Source: Furcasterigmium furcatum
Taxonomy: Eukaryota > Ascomycota > Sordariomycetes > Glomerellales > Plectosphaerellaceae
Reading direction: 5' to 3'
DNA length: 64,000 nt
NCBI GenBank assembly: GCA_001599815.1
Contig: BCIA01000003.1
Coordinates: 3,720,001-3,784,000, forward strand
Below the pieces are notes generated by a model. The model was not told where the DNA came from. It saw nothing but the letters and a program-made list of their open reading frames with translations, and searched no databases. Both the position numbers and the translations under genes were made by a program. Of the stretch, positions 34,701-46,719 are shown one piece after another. Positions within the stretch are counted from its first letter, which is position 1. Each line of letters begins with the position of its first letter.

Positions 34701-36534
34701 GTACCGTCCGGGGGAGAGCAAAAGCAAGCAAGTAAGTACCTGTCATCCGCGAAGAAACATGGTTGACCGCTCTTTGGAGAACCTAAGGCTGAGGGAATGA
34801 CCATTCATGTTGATGTTGATTCCAGGTAATAAAGGAGGTCGTCAAGTTGTCACACGGACAGTGCCAGTTCCAGACGGATTATGTCGAGGACTTCTGTTAT
34901 GCAATTCCTCGGCCCCGATGCTAGCTGGATGTCTCGGCTCGGCTTCAACGAGCTAGGTACATATTCGCAGGTTGTTTGCGAGGTTGGCAGTGAATATCTT
35001 TCTGCGCCGAGGAGACGGGAGGCTCAACTCAAGAGCGAGTGAGTGCATTATTAAAGCTCCGAGTCTCGTATCAGAACATGTGGCCGGGGTCCACAATCAG
35101 CCAAGGACAAGGCACTTCAACTGTGAACCACTCAAGTCGAAGAAGTCCCGTCGTTGCCCCGGCCCGGCCTGCACTTTGGCACTCTCTTGCACTCTTGCCC
35201 GCTTGTTGCAGTGGAGGCTTGTCCGCGTGCCCAGAGCTTGCCTTGCTGCATCAGTGGATTTGAGCCACGGTCGAAGTTGCCTCCTTCGATACCTGGTATA
35301 GTAGAGGTGCCTACCTATATTCAGGAGGAAAATCTCCCCAGCGCTGACCATCCGATCCATTGTACCGTCCCGATGTAGGCGGGCAGGCTACGCCCGAACG
35401 GGACAGCCTTGAGCGTTTGGGTGGAGAAAGAGCGCCCCAGCAACCGCCCGTGAGTGGTCGCCTTCGGATCCACTCCCCACGCCTCCCTCGGCCAGTCGCC
35501 GTCCGTCGAGCGCCGCCCGAGTGCCAGTCAGATTCTCCTTTCTTCACTTTTTCCCTGTTGTTGGCCGCTGTAGGACCGCAAGAACATCCATTTCTCGGTG
35601 TTCCATTTGCCTCATCCACTGCCCGCTGTCCGCTGTCTGCTGTCAACCCCCCTTTTCTACGGTCTCCCGTCCACCTGTCGCTCTCATCCGACCAACAAAC
35701 CAACACCACCCTTCTTCCGCCGCCGCCACCACCACCACCTCCATCCAAGGAAGAAGCCGATCCATTCATGCCCTGTTCCCTGTCCTGCAACCCTTGTCGC
35801 TCTTCCATGCACTGACCCTTTCTCGCTCTGCCTTCTCCTCCCCCTCTATCTTCATCTCCCCTATTGGCGCTCTACCTTCTCTTCATTGCTTGTGATCTCT
35901 TGGCGAAAGTACCTCTACGAAGTACCCTCCTCCTACACCTTTGCCCTGCACTCTACCTGGAGATACCTATCTGCCCTGTGCCTCCCTCCCTTTCCCACCC
36001 CCCGGGCCCCCAGACGACTCGCTGATGACTGTCGACACGCCGCCTCGCCTTCCTCGTTAGCGACCCAGACTCGACTCCGCTCGTGTTCTTCCTCCTCTGC
36101 CCTTCTTTTCGGCGTCCGCCTGTTCTTTTGCTGGCCAATCTCAACCATCCCATCCCCATCTCGATCCGACAGGCCATTTCACCTTGGTTCAGACGCCATC
36201 TGCTGCTGTCTTCGCGGGGTTCTCAGAGAATCCGTGGCCTTTGGCGCTCTCCAAAGTCCGAAACCCGCGACCTGCCCTGTCCTGCCCTCCCGCTCTGTGT
36301 TTGTCCCTCCTCGACGACTCGACCAAACGCCAGAGGGTTGAACATGCTGCAGCTCTCTCTCGACCACTGAAGCCAAGTCATCACTCGACTTGATCGCATC
36401 GAGCATTTTCGCCGCCCCGGGGACTATCTGTCCCCCTGTTCGATCGTCCCCTTGACGACCGAATCTCCCTCCGTCCCGTCCACCTGCGACCTCTCCGTTC
36501 CCTCCGATCAACCCACCCACCACCCAACGACACC
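31800..36534. other. Long intergenic region including the histidine-kinase leader
   Basis: 4,735 bp without a gene I can support. The many open frames of 60-250 codons overlap on both strands and have skewed, low-complexity translations. Short tandem repeats occur: AAGCAGGC three times near 34599-34622, and CTGT units near 34296-34311. A perfect 12-bp palindrome GTACTCGAGTAC lies at 33222-33233. From about 35.4 kb to the ATG at 36535 the DNA is pyrimidine-rich on the plus strand (including CCGCCGCCACCACC near 35720), as in long fungal leaders. Several upstream ATGs occur there. Confidence 0.45.
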
Positions 36535-39500
36535 ATGGTCGACGACTCGGCCATGGCCGCGGCTGCGGCCATCGTGCAGTCCTTGGCCGCCGACCCGACC
36601 GCGCCCATGTCCCTGCCCCTGAGGAAGGACACCGGCCCCATCCAGCTGCCCGGCCGTGATACCCCCGGAAAGCGACAGCTCGAGGCTGAGCTCGCCAGGC
36701 TCGCCAAGAGAATCGACCTGCTCGAGGCCAGAGCTCAGACCGCCAACACCACCTTCCCTGAGACGCCCAACGAGGCCAACGACTCCCTCTTCGGCGACGA
36801 CTCGACCGGCACCTCGCCCGACCGCAACGGCCGCGCCACTGCTCGGCCCAAGCTGCAACGTGAAGGTACACAGGCCGATCCCCGGAATGGAGACAGCCCG
36901 CTGACTGATCAAGCCCTGGAGAGCCTGCAAGAGAAGGTCCTTGACCAGGAAAAAGGCATCTCCAGCGCCCGTCAGGAGATCACCAGCGTCAGCGCCCAGC
37001 TGCTTGAGCAGAAGGAGCTGCAGGAGCAGGCCTTCTCCCGCATCGAACAGGACCGCGTCGCTAGGCTCGAGCGAGAACTATGGAAGCACCAAAAGGCCAA
37101 CGAGGCCTTCCAGAAGGCACTCCGGGAAATCGGCGAGATCGTCACTGCTGTCGCCCGCGGTGACCTTTCCAAGAAGGTCCGCATGAACTCCGTTGAAATG
37201 GACCCCGAAATCTCCACCTTCAAGAGGACCATCAACACCATGGTGGACCAGCTCCAGGTATTCTCCAGCGAAGTCGCACGTGTCGCCCGTGAGGTCGGCA
37301 CCGAAGGCTTGCTGGGCGGTCAGGCCCGCATTGAAGGCGTCGACGGCACCTGGAAGGAACTGACAGACAACGGTACGATGAACCTGGCGGCGTCGCAACC
37401 GGCACACGCAGACAGACTCTGACGATATGCAGTGAACGTTATGGCCCAGAATTTGACGGATCAAGGTGAGACAACATATGCCATCGAACCAGAGACTAGA
37501 GTCCGAAGCTGACCCTGCTACCAGTGCGCGAAATCGCATCGGTAACGACGGCTGTCGCACACGGCGATCTGACCAAGAAAATCGAACGTCCCGCTCGCGG
37601 AGAAATTCTACAGCTTCAACAAACGATCAACACCATGGTGGACCAACTGCGAACATTTGCCTCCGAAGTTACACGCGTAGCCAGAGATGTCGGCACCGAG
37701 GGTATCCTCGGTGGTCAAGCTGATGTCGAAGGCGTAAAGGGCATGTGGAACGAACTAACGGTCAATGTGAACGCCATGGCAAACAACCTGACGACACAAG
37801 TGCGAGACATCATCAAGGTTACAACCGCCGTCGCCAAGGGTGATCTTACACAGAAGGTCCAGGCTGATTGCCGGGGAGAGATTTTCGAGCTCAAGTCGAC
37901 CATCAACTCCATGGTGGACCAGCTTCAGCAGTTCGCCAGGGAAGTCACAAAGATCGCTCGTGAAGTCGGCACAGAGGGAAGGCTCGGTGGCCAGGCCACC
38001 GTGCACGATGTCGAGGGTACCTGGAGGGACCTCACCGAAAACGTCAACGGCATGGCCATGAACCTGACGACTCAGGTGCGCGAAATCGCAAGGATCACTA
38101 CCGCCGTAGCCAGGGGAGATCTCACCAAGAAGATCGGAGTACCCGCCCAGGGCGAAATCCTGGATCTGAAGAACACCATCAACACCATGGTTGACCGTCT
38201 CGGCACGTTCGCTTTCGAAGTCAGCAAGGTCGCCAGGGAAGTCGGCACAGACGGCACGCTTGGAGGCCAGGCCCAGGTCGACAACGTCGAGGGCAAATGG
38301 AAAGACCTCACCGAAAATGTCAACACGATGGCGTCCAATCTCACATTACAAGTATGTGCCAGCCCTGTCCCCACGACCGTGCGTATTTTCTGACATTTAA
38401 TCCAGGTGCGAAGCATTTCTACAGTCACGCAGGCCATTGCGAATGGCAACATGAGCCAGAAGATCAAGGTTGAGGCTTCTGGCGAGATTCTCATCTTGAA
38501 AGAAACGATCAACAACATGGTCGATCGACTCTCCAATTTCTGCAATGAAGTGCAACGAGTCGCAAGGGATGTCGGTGTCGACGGCAAGATGGGTGCCCAG
38601 GCCGATGTCGCAGGTCTCAACGGACGATGGAGAGAAATCACATCGGACGTCAACACCATGGCCAGCAACCTGACGACACAGGTGCGCGCCTTCTCGGACA
38701 TTACAAATCTGGCTACAGACGGCGACTTCACGAAGCTCGTCGAAGTCGAGGCGTCCGGTGAGATGGACGAGCTCAAACGCAAGATCAATCAGATGGTGTC
38801 CAACTTGCGAGACAGTATCCAGAGAAACACCCAGGCCAGGGAAGCTGCCGAGCTGGCCAACAAAACCAAGTCCGAGTTCCTCGCCAACATGTCGCACGAG
38901 ATTCGTACGCCCATGAACGGCATTATCGGCATGACACAGCTGACCCTGGACACCGATCTCACGCAATACCAACGTGAGATGCTGAATATTGTCAATAGCT
39001 TGGCAAACAGCCTTCTCACCATTATCGACGACATCCTGGATCTGTCAAAGATTGAGGCTCGCCGCATGGTCATTGAGGAGATTCCTTATACCCTCCGTGG
39101 AACCGTCTTCAACGCGCTGAAGACCCTTGCGGTGAAGGCCAACGAGAAGTACTTGGACCTCACCTACAGAGTCGACAGCTCCGTGCCTGACTACGTCATT
39201 GGCGATTCGTTCCGTCTGCGCCAGATCATTCTCAACCTGGTCGGAAACGCCATCAAGTTTACCGAGGCTGGCGAGGTCAGCCTCACTATCAAAAAGGCCG
39301 ATCCCAAGTCCTGGCCTTGCCAACCCAACCAGTACGCCATCGAGTTTGTCGTGACGGATACTGGCATTGGTATTGCCTCGGATAAGCTGGACCTCATCTT
39401 CGACACCTTCCAGCAAGCCGATGGATCGATGACTCGCAAGTTCGGTGGTACCGGACTCGGCCTGTCCATTTCCAAGCGGCTGGTTAAGCTCATGGGAGGT

Positions 39501-40664
39501 GACCTGTGGGTTAACAGCAACCACGGCCAGGGCAGCGAGTTCCACTTCACTTGCAGGGTACACCTGTGCGATGTCGGCTTCGATGCCATTGAGAAGCAGA
39601 TCAAGCCGTACAAGGGCCACCAGGTGCTCTTCGTCGACAAGGCTCAGACCCTTCACGGAGAGGAGATCCGCGACATGCTCAAGCTCATCGGTCTCGTGCC
39701 TGTGGTGGTCGACTCCGAGAAGAGCCCCTCTCTTGTCCGGGTCAAGAACGCGGCTGCCATGCCGTACGACCTCATCATCGTGGACTCGATCGACACTGCA
39801 AGGCGACTCAGGGCTGTGGACGACTTTAAATATCTCCCCATCGTTCTCTTGGCGCCTGTGGTGCACGTCAGCCTGAAGGCATGCGTTGACCTCGGCATCA
39901 CGTCGTACATGACCACCCCCTGCAAGCCCATTGATCTGGGCAACGGCATGATCCCCGCCCTCGAGAACCGTGCCACGCCTTCTCTTGCGGACAACACAAA
40001 GTCCTTCGAGATTCTGCTTGCTGAAGACAACCGCGTCAACCAGAGGCTTGCCGTCAAGATTCTGGAGAAGTACCATCACGTTGTTACCGTCGCTTCCAAC
40101 GGTCTCGAGGCCGTTGACGCCATCAAGAAGCAGAGGTTCGACGTCATTCTCATGGACGTGCAGATGCCTATCATGGGTGGTTTCGAAGCGACGGCTAAGA
40201 TTCGAGAGTACGAGAAGGCTCAGGGCTCTCACCGCACGCCGATCATCGCACTGACGGCTCACGCCATGATGGGCGATCGTGAGAAGTGCATCCAGGCCCA
40301 AATGGACGAGTACCTGTCCAAGCCCCTCCAGCAGAACCATCTCATTCAGACGATCCTCAAGTGCGCCACTCTCGGAGGGCAGCTGCTCGAGAAGAACAGG
40401 GAACAGGATCTGGCACAGAAGCCAGCCAGCAGTAAGAAGGATGACTGGAAGCATGATGAGATGTCGGCCCTGCGCCCCGTCCTGGAAAACAGGGCGTTCA
40501 CTTCTCGGGAGCCCCTTATGGGTCAGGCCGCTGAGAGCCCTGCCCTTGTCTCTGCAGACCAGGAGGATCCTTTGCAACGGGTAAGCGATCCGAGTTTGAG
40601 ACTTGCAACATGTCGATACTAACAACCCCAGGGCCAGCTATACATGAGGTCACATAGCACCTAG
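36535..40664 (+). CDS. os-1: Group III hybrid histidine kinase with six HAMP units (OS-1/NIK1)
   Basis: Five exons (36535-37372, 37433-37465, 37525-38351, 38406-40580, 40632-40664) give 1,301 residues, close to Neurospora OS-1. This cytosolic sensor feeds the HOG osmotic-stress MAPK pathway and is the target through which phenylpyrrole and dicarboximide fungicides act. Seen: a coiled-coil N-terminus, then six HAMP units from about residue 195 to 705, with the recurring phrases VTTAVAKGDL, TINTMVDQL and VAREVGTEG. The H-box is NMSHEIRTPMNG with His730. ATPase boxes are NLVGNAIKFT (Asn847), DTGIGI and GGTGLGLSI. The receiver has LLAEDN, phospho-acceptor Asp1150 in VILMDVQMP, and a Lys in YLSKPL. 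No membrane span. The 33-nt second and last exons are supported by phase and by continuity of the HAMP motif. Confidence 0.96.
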
Positions 40665-42682
40665 GACAACGCGCCGCGAGGAGATAAGCGAAAGTGGGAA
40701 AATGACCACAACGACTCGTCCGGCGACAAGGCCGCCGCCCCCAACAAGCAACCGCGCCGATCGTAACGACGACGGCACGAATTCGGTTTTCTCGTCACCC
40801 AGGTGCCGAAACCAACGGGGGCTTCCGCCACCTTGAGCTCCTCTTCGCGGCACATATTTGAACCGGCGTCGTCTCGACGCGCGCATCTGGGCCTTCTCGG
40901 GTGAAGTCCCCGTGTGTACGTGACGAGACGACGACACTGGAAACACATCATCAAAGGCATATTAGCCTCCTATTAGGGACGCATTCCGATATGAACAAGG
41001 CAACCTACCATAGGCCACCCGCACGAATGGCCGTATCGGGACCACCCGACTTCATTAAAGCTTTCGATTCTGCATCAGCGTTGCTTCGACCTGTTGATAC
41101 AGACACACATTCGCAACAAACCTGCCAGGGCGGCTTACCAGGTTCACGCATGCCTGCGCCCCTCCTGGCTTGGCACGAGATGGCGTTCTTCTTTGGCACT
41201 CGGGCATGACGGCTCCTGGAAACGGCATACTCGATCCGATCCGGGCTGATGGTGCCCGTTGTGCATTTTCTTCTGTCTACCCCTATTTCTCTACTTTTTC
41301 CTTGTAATTTTACCTAGGTGGGAACGACTATAACTGGCTGCGCCTTCTGTCTCTGCTTTTCGCCTTGATGCCGCAGATGACCCGTGTGAGGGTCGTTGTT
41401 CCCGCGCCGGTTGCCCTGGGGATGCCGAGACGAGAGGAAGCCAGAGACATACGCACACGATGAATGTCGCTCGGACGCTTCGGCACTTGGTGGTGTCAAA
41501 TGTGAAGAGTCACGGATGGACGGACGGACCTGGAGGTGAGGGATGGGGGTAGTCACAATCGAGTCCATGGGGGGATATGGCGTTTTGAGGGATTTGCTAT
41601 ATCACGAGTAGTATTATCAGAGCCTGAAATAGAAGGCTGCTCTGTGTGGACTATTTGTTGCTTTGCTTTGCATTGTGTGAGGACTCCCAAGTGATTGATT
41701 GCGAGATGCCGTTGGACCAACCCGAGACTCAACACGTCACTCTTGACGTTCAAAATGCATGGCCACTCTTACGACTGCGGTGATTTAAGCTACACTTACT
41801 GTCCTCGGAGGTGGTTCAAAGTCGATTTGTCAGTTGCTAGCAAGATTTACACTCGGTCTGTTCAGTCGTCGCGGACCTGATATGCTCTGCTCGAAGGCCA
41901 GCCCAAGGCGAACAGGTCCTACTCCGTACGGTATGTATCCTGGCCTTTCTGTTTTCCAGGGCTTGTTACTATGATGCTCGCCTCTCGTCAACTATCTATC
42001 TATCACCACCTTAAATAGGCTTCTTGCCTTGCCAGCAAAACACTTCGCCAAGGGACCAAAAAACATACAACACCGGGCATTCGCTGGTCGTCACCGACCC
42101 AACTACTACTCCGGCCCTCATCAGCTTGACTCTGGGAGAGCGGACGGGATCCTGTATTTTCCGATGGGTATGGTCGTATGTGTTGGGAATGTCATCGAGG
42201 CCCATCTATGAGGAGCCCGGGCAAGGCACTCTGGCCATGACAGCCGGCCGATGTCCCGATTGTTGCTTCAGCCAAGAAGATTGAGGTCTATCTATCTATG
42301 ATCTCCTCTTCGATACAGATGATGCGGACGTATTCGAGGCCGCGCCAGGGAGAAATCCGGAAACGTCGAAGTACTTCATCTCTAATGGATATGCACACCA
42401 GTTACAATCTGCAGCTGCTACAGAAACAACCACCACAACAACAAAAGACAGCAACAACAACCGCAAAGCATACTCGATCAAGCCATTGATTTCATCGCGG
42501 CGCCTCTCATCTTGATTGATACATGTCACATGCCGCCAGGGGTGGTGATGTCTAAGACACAGAGCCTCGTCGCCCAAACGAGCAAGCCCCCCAGCCTCAG
42601 CCACATCCACCGATGCCACACCGACATCACCACTCTGACTCATTGCTTTTCGGATCAAGGGAGGGCCAAAAAAACAAAGAGA
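40665..42682. other. Intergenic downstream of the histidine kinase
   Basis: 2,018 bp with no supported gene. It contains CTAT microsatellites (41991-42004 area and 42288-42299 area) and a CAA/CAC-rich stretch near 42423-42465. The first few hundred bases are presumably the kinase 3' UTR. Confidence 0.4.
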
Positions 42683-42770
42683 TGCCCGCAGCCAGAATCG
42701 AACTGGCATCTTGACGGCACTGCAGGGAGAATTCCACAACGTCATATTCTGACCGTTAAACTATGCGAGC
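42683..42770 (-). tRNA. tRNA-His: tRNA-His (GTG) with a 16-nt intron
   Basis: Read on the minus strand, the acceptor stem GCTCGCA pairs with TGCGGGC (one G-T pair), followed by discriminator A. The anticodon stem TGACG/CGTCA is perfect. The loop TTGTGG-C carries anticodon GTG and is interrupted after position 37 by AATTCTCCCTGCAGTG, the canonical tRNA intron site. The T stem GCCAG/CTGGC is perfect around TTCGATT. All features of a functional nuclear tRNA-His are present. Confidence 0.93.
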
Positions 42771-43931
42771 TCCTTGTTGTGAGGACTTGGTCAGGAGAGG
42801 TTTTATGTAGGCATGTTGTGATGTCTCGCCTCCCTCCCGGTGTCGTCCTCTGCACTCTGGCTGGGAAGACGTCGTGCATGACTAATATGAGAAGCTCGGA
42901 GAACCTGGAAGGCAAGGAGATTTCAGTCGACAAGCATAAAGTCCATAGCGGGAGAGCCGAAATCCCATGTCCATGCCAAGCATATATCCGGGCAGCCTGG
43001 GCAGACATCCCATATTCTCCCACGTCGGGACGGCGCAAGGAGAGGAATAGTCTATCATCTTGACCATGTAAATGCCCACACTCACCGTCAACACTGGAAA
43101 CAGCCCAGCAGCATCAACATTGATTCCCCTCGCAAAACCCACAATCGTCGATCCCCCAAACACGCCGAGCTCGCTAAGGCACAGAGCCCGTCATCCTGCC
43201 TTGGGAGAGGAGCGTGACACGGACTTGACTCCGACGGGGCGCCCACCTAATCAGACCCTCACTACCACGGCTGCTTCCCGAGCGGCACGCGGGTGCGCTG
43301 CACGGCCGATCCTCGAAAGGAGTAGGAGGGGAGGTGGGTAGGTTTCCGGGTGGAATCCGGGGCGGCGGCTCATCGACTCTACTCCTCAGACGCGAAGCAC
43401 CAGGCAGCACGAACTTGTGACGACCTGGGAAACACACAGCGCGTTCTTCCACACGGCACGTCTCGTTGACGGGAGGCCGTGATACGGATCATCATCTCGT
43501 TTGTGTCCCTTCGTGTCGCTTGCCTGACGTCACAGGCTGTGATTCCCCGTCCACCGGCGGAAGCCTCTTCGATCCGGCGGCAGATTTTCTGCACATCGAA
43601 GATGGATGCCGGGCTGTGGCATGGCTTTGTGTGCTCGTCACTGGGCAGCACGGCTGAAGGTCTCTCCTACACGGCACAAAACACGTCACAGAGAGCTTGT
43701 CACATTATGAGCCGCATGCCAAGCCCGAGATCACGGATCAGATCTACAGCCATCTATGGATGCCGTTTGGACACTGAGCAGCGCCAGTCTCGCGTTGACA
43801 CGAGGCATCGCGTGCCCCTCACACGCTGCTCGCTTGTGAAAACTTGCTCAACGTCTATGTTGTATAGGTACATTACCAACAGCCGGACGGATGTCTGACG
43901 AGCTGAATCCCCCCCGCAGCATACGCCCGTG
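42771..43931. other. Intergenic between tRNA-His and the coiled-coil gene
   Basis: 1,161 bp with only short overlapping frames. Nothing in it was recognisable. Confidence 0.4.
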
Positions 43932-46039
43932 TCACGATGCTTTTTGGTCGGAGTCGGACGAGGCCCCGACGACGTCGTGCCCCTTCTGACCCGTCGGGCC
44001 TGCTGCCGGCGCCTCATCAGATGCTGACGCCTCCTGTCGTGGCTGCTGGGCCGCGCGGGCGTCAGGGCTCTTCTCCTCACCGCCGCGGCGAGATTCTTCG
44101 ATATCCTCGAACCCGGCGAGCAGCTCGTCCAGCCGGCTCTCGAGCTTCGACAAGCTGGCCTCTAGTGCGGCCGCGGTCTGCTCACCCCTGTTATTGCGGG
44201 TAGTCAGTCACATGGTCCGCATCATCGTCGTATATGCCGCGAGGGGGTTGACGCAACGCAGCCACTCGGCTGCGCAGTCCCGGAGGGAGAGCTCTCGGAT
44301 GATCAGTGCTGTGGGGGATGGGTGTTCTGGACCCTCGGTGGGATAGTGACAATGCGATGATAACGCGCAGGTGGTGCTGAGTTCCTGGGCCTGGGCCCGT
44401 CCCAACTTTGGGCGCAGGAGGCAGGTGCGTCACATGGCAGCCGGGCCTGGACCGGTCGTGGCGGCAAGCTGCTGGAATAATCGGGTCGTGCCGTACATAA
44501 GCGTGGGCTTGGGAATCTGTGAGGCGTCGAACGGACTGTCGGTTCCTGCTGAGATCGAAGCCGGAGGGAAGACTCCCCCGTGAGGAATCCGGGGTAGCTC
44601 CAGAGCTATCTCTGGACGCCAGCGGAGCCCCTGAGGTGGCCAGACCGGCCTTCTCGCGAGTTGGGTATGTCACCACAGGCCGCATATCGTGGGATGTGGG
44701 CAACAATGACGATCCACAACTCGGACAGCCAAGATGTTGAGCAGTGAGAACCATGGGTAACTGCGAAGTGCGAGGAGCAATTGGGCTGTTCCAGACATGG
44801 GATTGAGGAGCAATCGACGAAGATGCCGATTACGGTCGGAGTACGGTGGCCGGATTCCATGGTCCAGACTCCAACTCGACCGTAAAGATAGGAAACCCCA
44901 TGGATGAGACATCGGTAAACCGTGATTGCCCATGCGTCGAGCGGTCCGGAACACTGTGATGGGATTCTTTCTCAACAACCCGTGATGGGAGTGCAGAATA
45001 CGAAAAGCCCGTCCACCGAGCTGAAAACGATGAAGGGGGTGGCGGAATGCCATGCGAGGAGGGGGGCTTGGGGGGTAGGGGGGTCGGGAACGGGAATGGG
45101 AGTTCGTGGTGAGACGGGGACGCGAGAAAACGGTTGAACACAGGGGAGACAGGCGGGAAAGGGGCGTGGGCGCAGCGACTTGCTGCCCCCTGATGATGGC
45201 CGGGCTGGGGTGCTTCCACGGGCCCGTTGCGAGCGAGAGGGGGAGAAAATCAGACCCTTCCTTACCTCGTGAGGTCTTTGTAGGCCTAGAACACGAAATA
45301 CTTGTCAGCCCTGTTCTCGAGAGGGGTGGGTGAGCGTGCAAGACGAGACGAAGGAACGGCATGAGGACAGAGGCGGCGGCGGTGGTGGGCTGCGCGTGCT
45401 GGAATGAGAAGGCGCCCTGAAAATCCAGGGTCCTCCTCTGAAAAGAAATCCCTGAAGATGGAGCCGGCGTGGTCTAGACCCCGGGGGCACAGAACCGCTG
45501 CATGCCCAGCACACGAGGACACTCGGGAGGCCCGGCCGCCGGACAGAAAAGCCACGGCAGCAACGCGTATTTGCGAAATGCTGGTCTGAGGGGGGTGGGA
45601 TTGTGCAAGTTCCCGTCCATCCTCATCCATCCACATCGACGGGGCCTAGTCGGCTGGTCCAGGTCCAAGGTCCAAGGCGCAAGCAAGCGAGGGATGCGCC
45701 GTCTGTCTCTCGTCTCTCGCGAGAGACCCGGAACGGCGTCGAACCGAGGGGGAACGCGCGAAGCCCTGTCTTTTGGGGGGCATCATGGGGTGCAGGCGCG
45801 CGCGAGTAATGTGCTTCTTGGCTCGGGCCGGCGACGGCCAATATCGTGGGTTTCATGGGGGACGATGTGACTTGAAGAGGAGCGGCATGCCGCTCAGCCA
45901 AACATACCTGTGCAATGTTGTCTGCGGCGCTCGTCCCGTGAGCATCAGCTGCGGGAGCAGCCCCTCTCCCGGACCCCATTCTCGGGGAGTCGGACGCATC
46001 CTCCTCCTGGTGCGTGTCTCGATGTGAAGCCGGGGCCAT
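43932..46039 (-). CDS. Small coiled-coil protein of unknown function, long introns
   Basis: Inferred exons are 45908-46039 (132 nt), 45266-45285 (20 nt) and 43932-44187 (256 nt), which join in phase to 135 residues. The product begins MAPASHRDTHQEEDASD, is polar and Gly/Ala-rich for 45 residues, then has a heptad-like helix. That helix starts AYKDLTRGEQTAAALEASL and continues SKLESRLDELLAGFED, before an acidic, disordered tail. All splice sites are standard (GTATGT, GTAAGG; CTAG, ACAG). I have a sense of similar short coiled-coil proteins in other filamentous fungi but cannot name the family. The introns, 622 and 1,078 nt, are far longer than any other in the window, so the model rests on phase agreement and the continuous helix across both junctions. 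An extra unseen exon is possible. Confidence 0.55.
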
Positions 46040-46647
46040 GGCCTGATTCTGATTCCTCGCTCGCTAGTGGACGGTCCAGTCGCTCTTCGAGAGAGGCAAT
46101 AATAACGGTCTGTCTCGCTTCCGTCGCTGATGACCACGACCGCCTGGTGAGACAGACAGTCTTTGGTCGGATGACTGACAGTCGATGAAATCGCTTGTTC
46201 GCCTGTGCAGAGTGGTCGCGGCGGAAGTCGTGCGCAGTCGAAAGAGGTAGGCGAGAGGATCCCGCGGCTGAAGGGGTCAGGCAGGTCTAGACGGGAGGTC
46301 TGAGTGTCGACGGAGGTTGCTTTGTAGGGATGCTGATGTTGATGTTGTTTTGTGCTTCGAGGAGAATCGAATTGTCGCGATTCACCTTCTTGCTCATCAA
46401 TGTGCCTTATTAAGAAAACCCCGCGTCAATTGAGTTTGCGCAAGCTATTGCCACGTGCCAGCAGCTGCAAGCTCCTCCAACAAAGCTGCCCCGCTGTCAC
46501 ATGTTTGGGCGGCGTTATTATTAGTGGGGAGCTGTGCTAGCTGACAGCTGGTGCCCGACCATCCAGCTACTAAGCTTCTTTTGAACTCGCTAGCATTAGA
46601 GTACATAAGACATGTTGTGGAGGAAATTTCCGCAAGCATCCCATATG
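46040..46647. other. Intergenic upstream of the coiled-coil gene
   Basis: 608 bp with no gene seen. It contains GATGTTGATGTTGTTTTG near 46330-46352. Presumed promoter of the minus-strand gene. Confidence 0.35.
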
Positions 46648-46719
46648 GCTCATATAGTTTAACGGTTAGAATATGACGTTGTGGCCGTCAAGATGTCAGT
46701 TCGATTCTGGCTATGGGCA
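46648..46719 (+). tRNA. tRNA-His: tRNA-His (GTG), intronless divergent copy
   Basis: 72 nt. Acceptor stem GCTCATA pairs fully with TATGGGC (one G-T), with discriminator A. D arm TAGTTTAACGGTTAGAA is present. Anticodon stem TGACG/CGTCA surrounds loop TTGTGGC with anticodon GTG. T stem GTCAG/CTGGC has one wobble around TTCGATT. Compared with the copy at 42.7 kb it lacks the intron and differs at paired acceptor positions in a compensatory way. The preceding base is G, the position of the extra 5' G of mature tRNA-His. It folds as functional, though a recently silenced copy cannot be excluded. Confidence 0.85.

Noticed and set aside
35598..36341. 247-codon frame upstream of the histidine kinase
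   Set aside because: The sequence is a pyrimidine-rich leader; the translation is Pro/Ser/Leu-rich and without a domain.
39045..40625. Minus-strand open frame of 526 codons opposite the histidine kinase
   Set aside because: Shadow of the strongly conserved kinase/receiver exon; its translation resembles no family.
44191..45362. Overlapping minus-strand frames inside the long intron of the coiled-coil gene
   Set aside because: Frames of 187 and 230 codons are low-complexity and mutually out of phase, with no sign of a nested gene.
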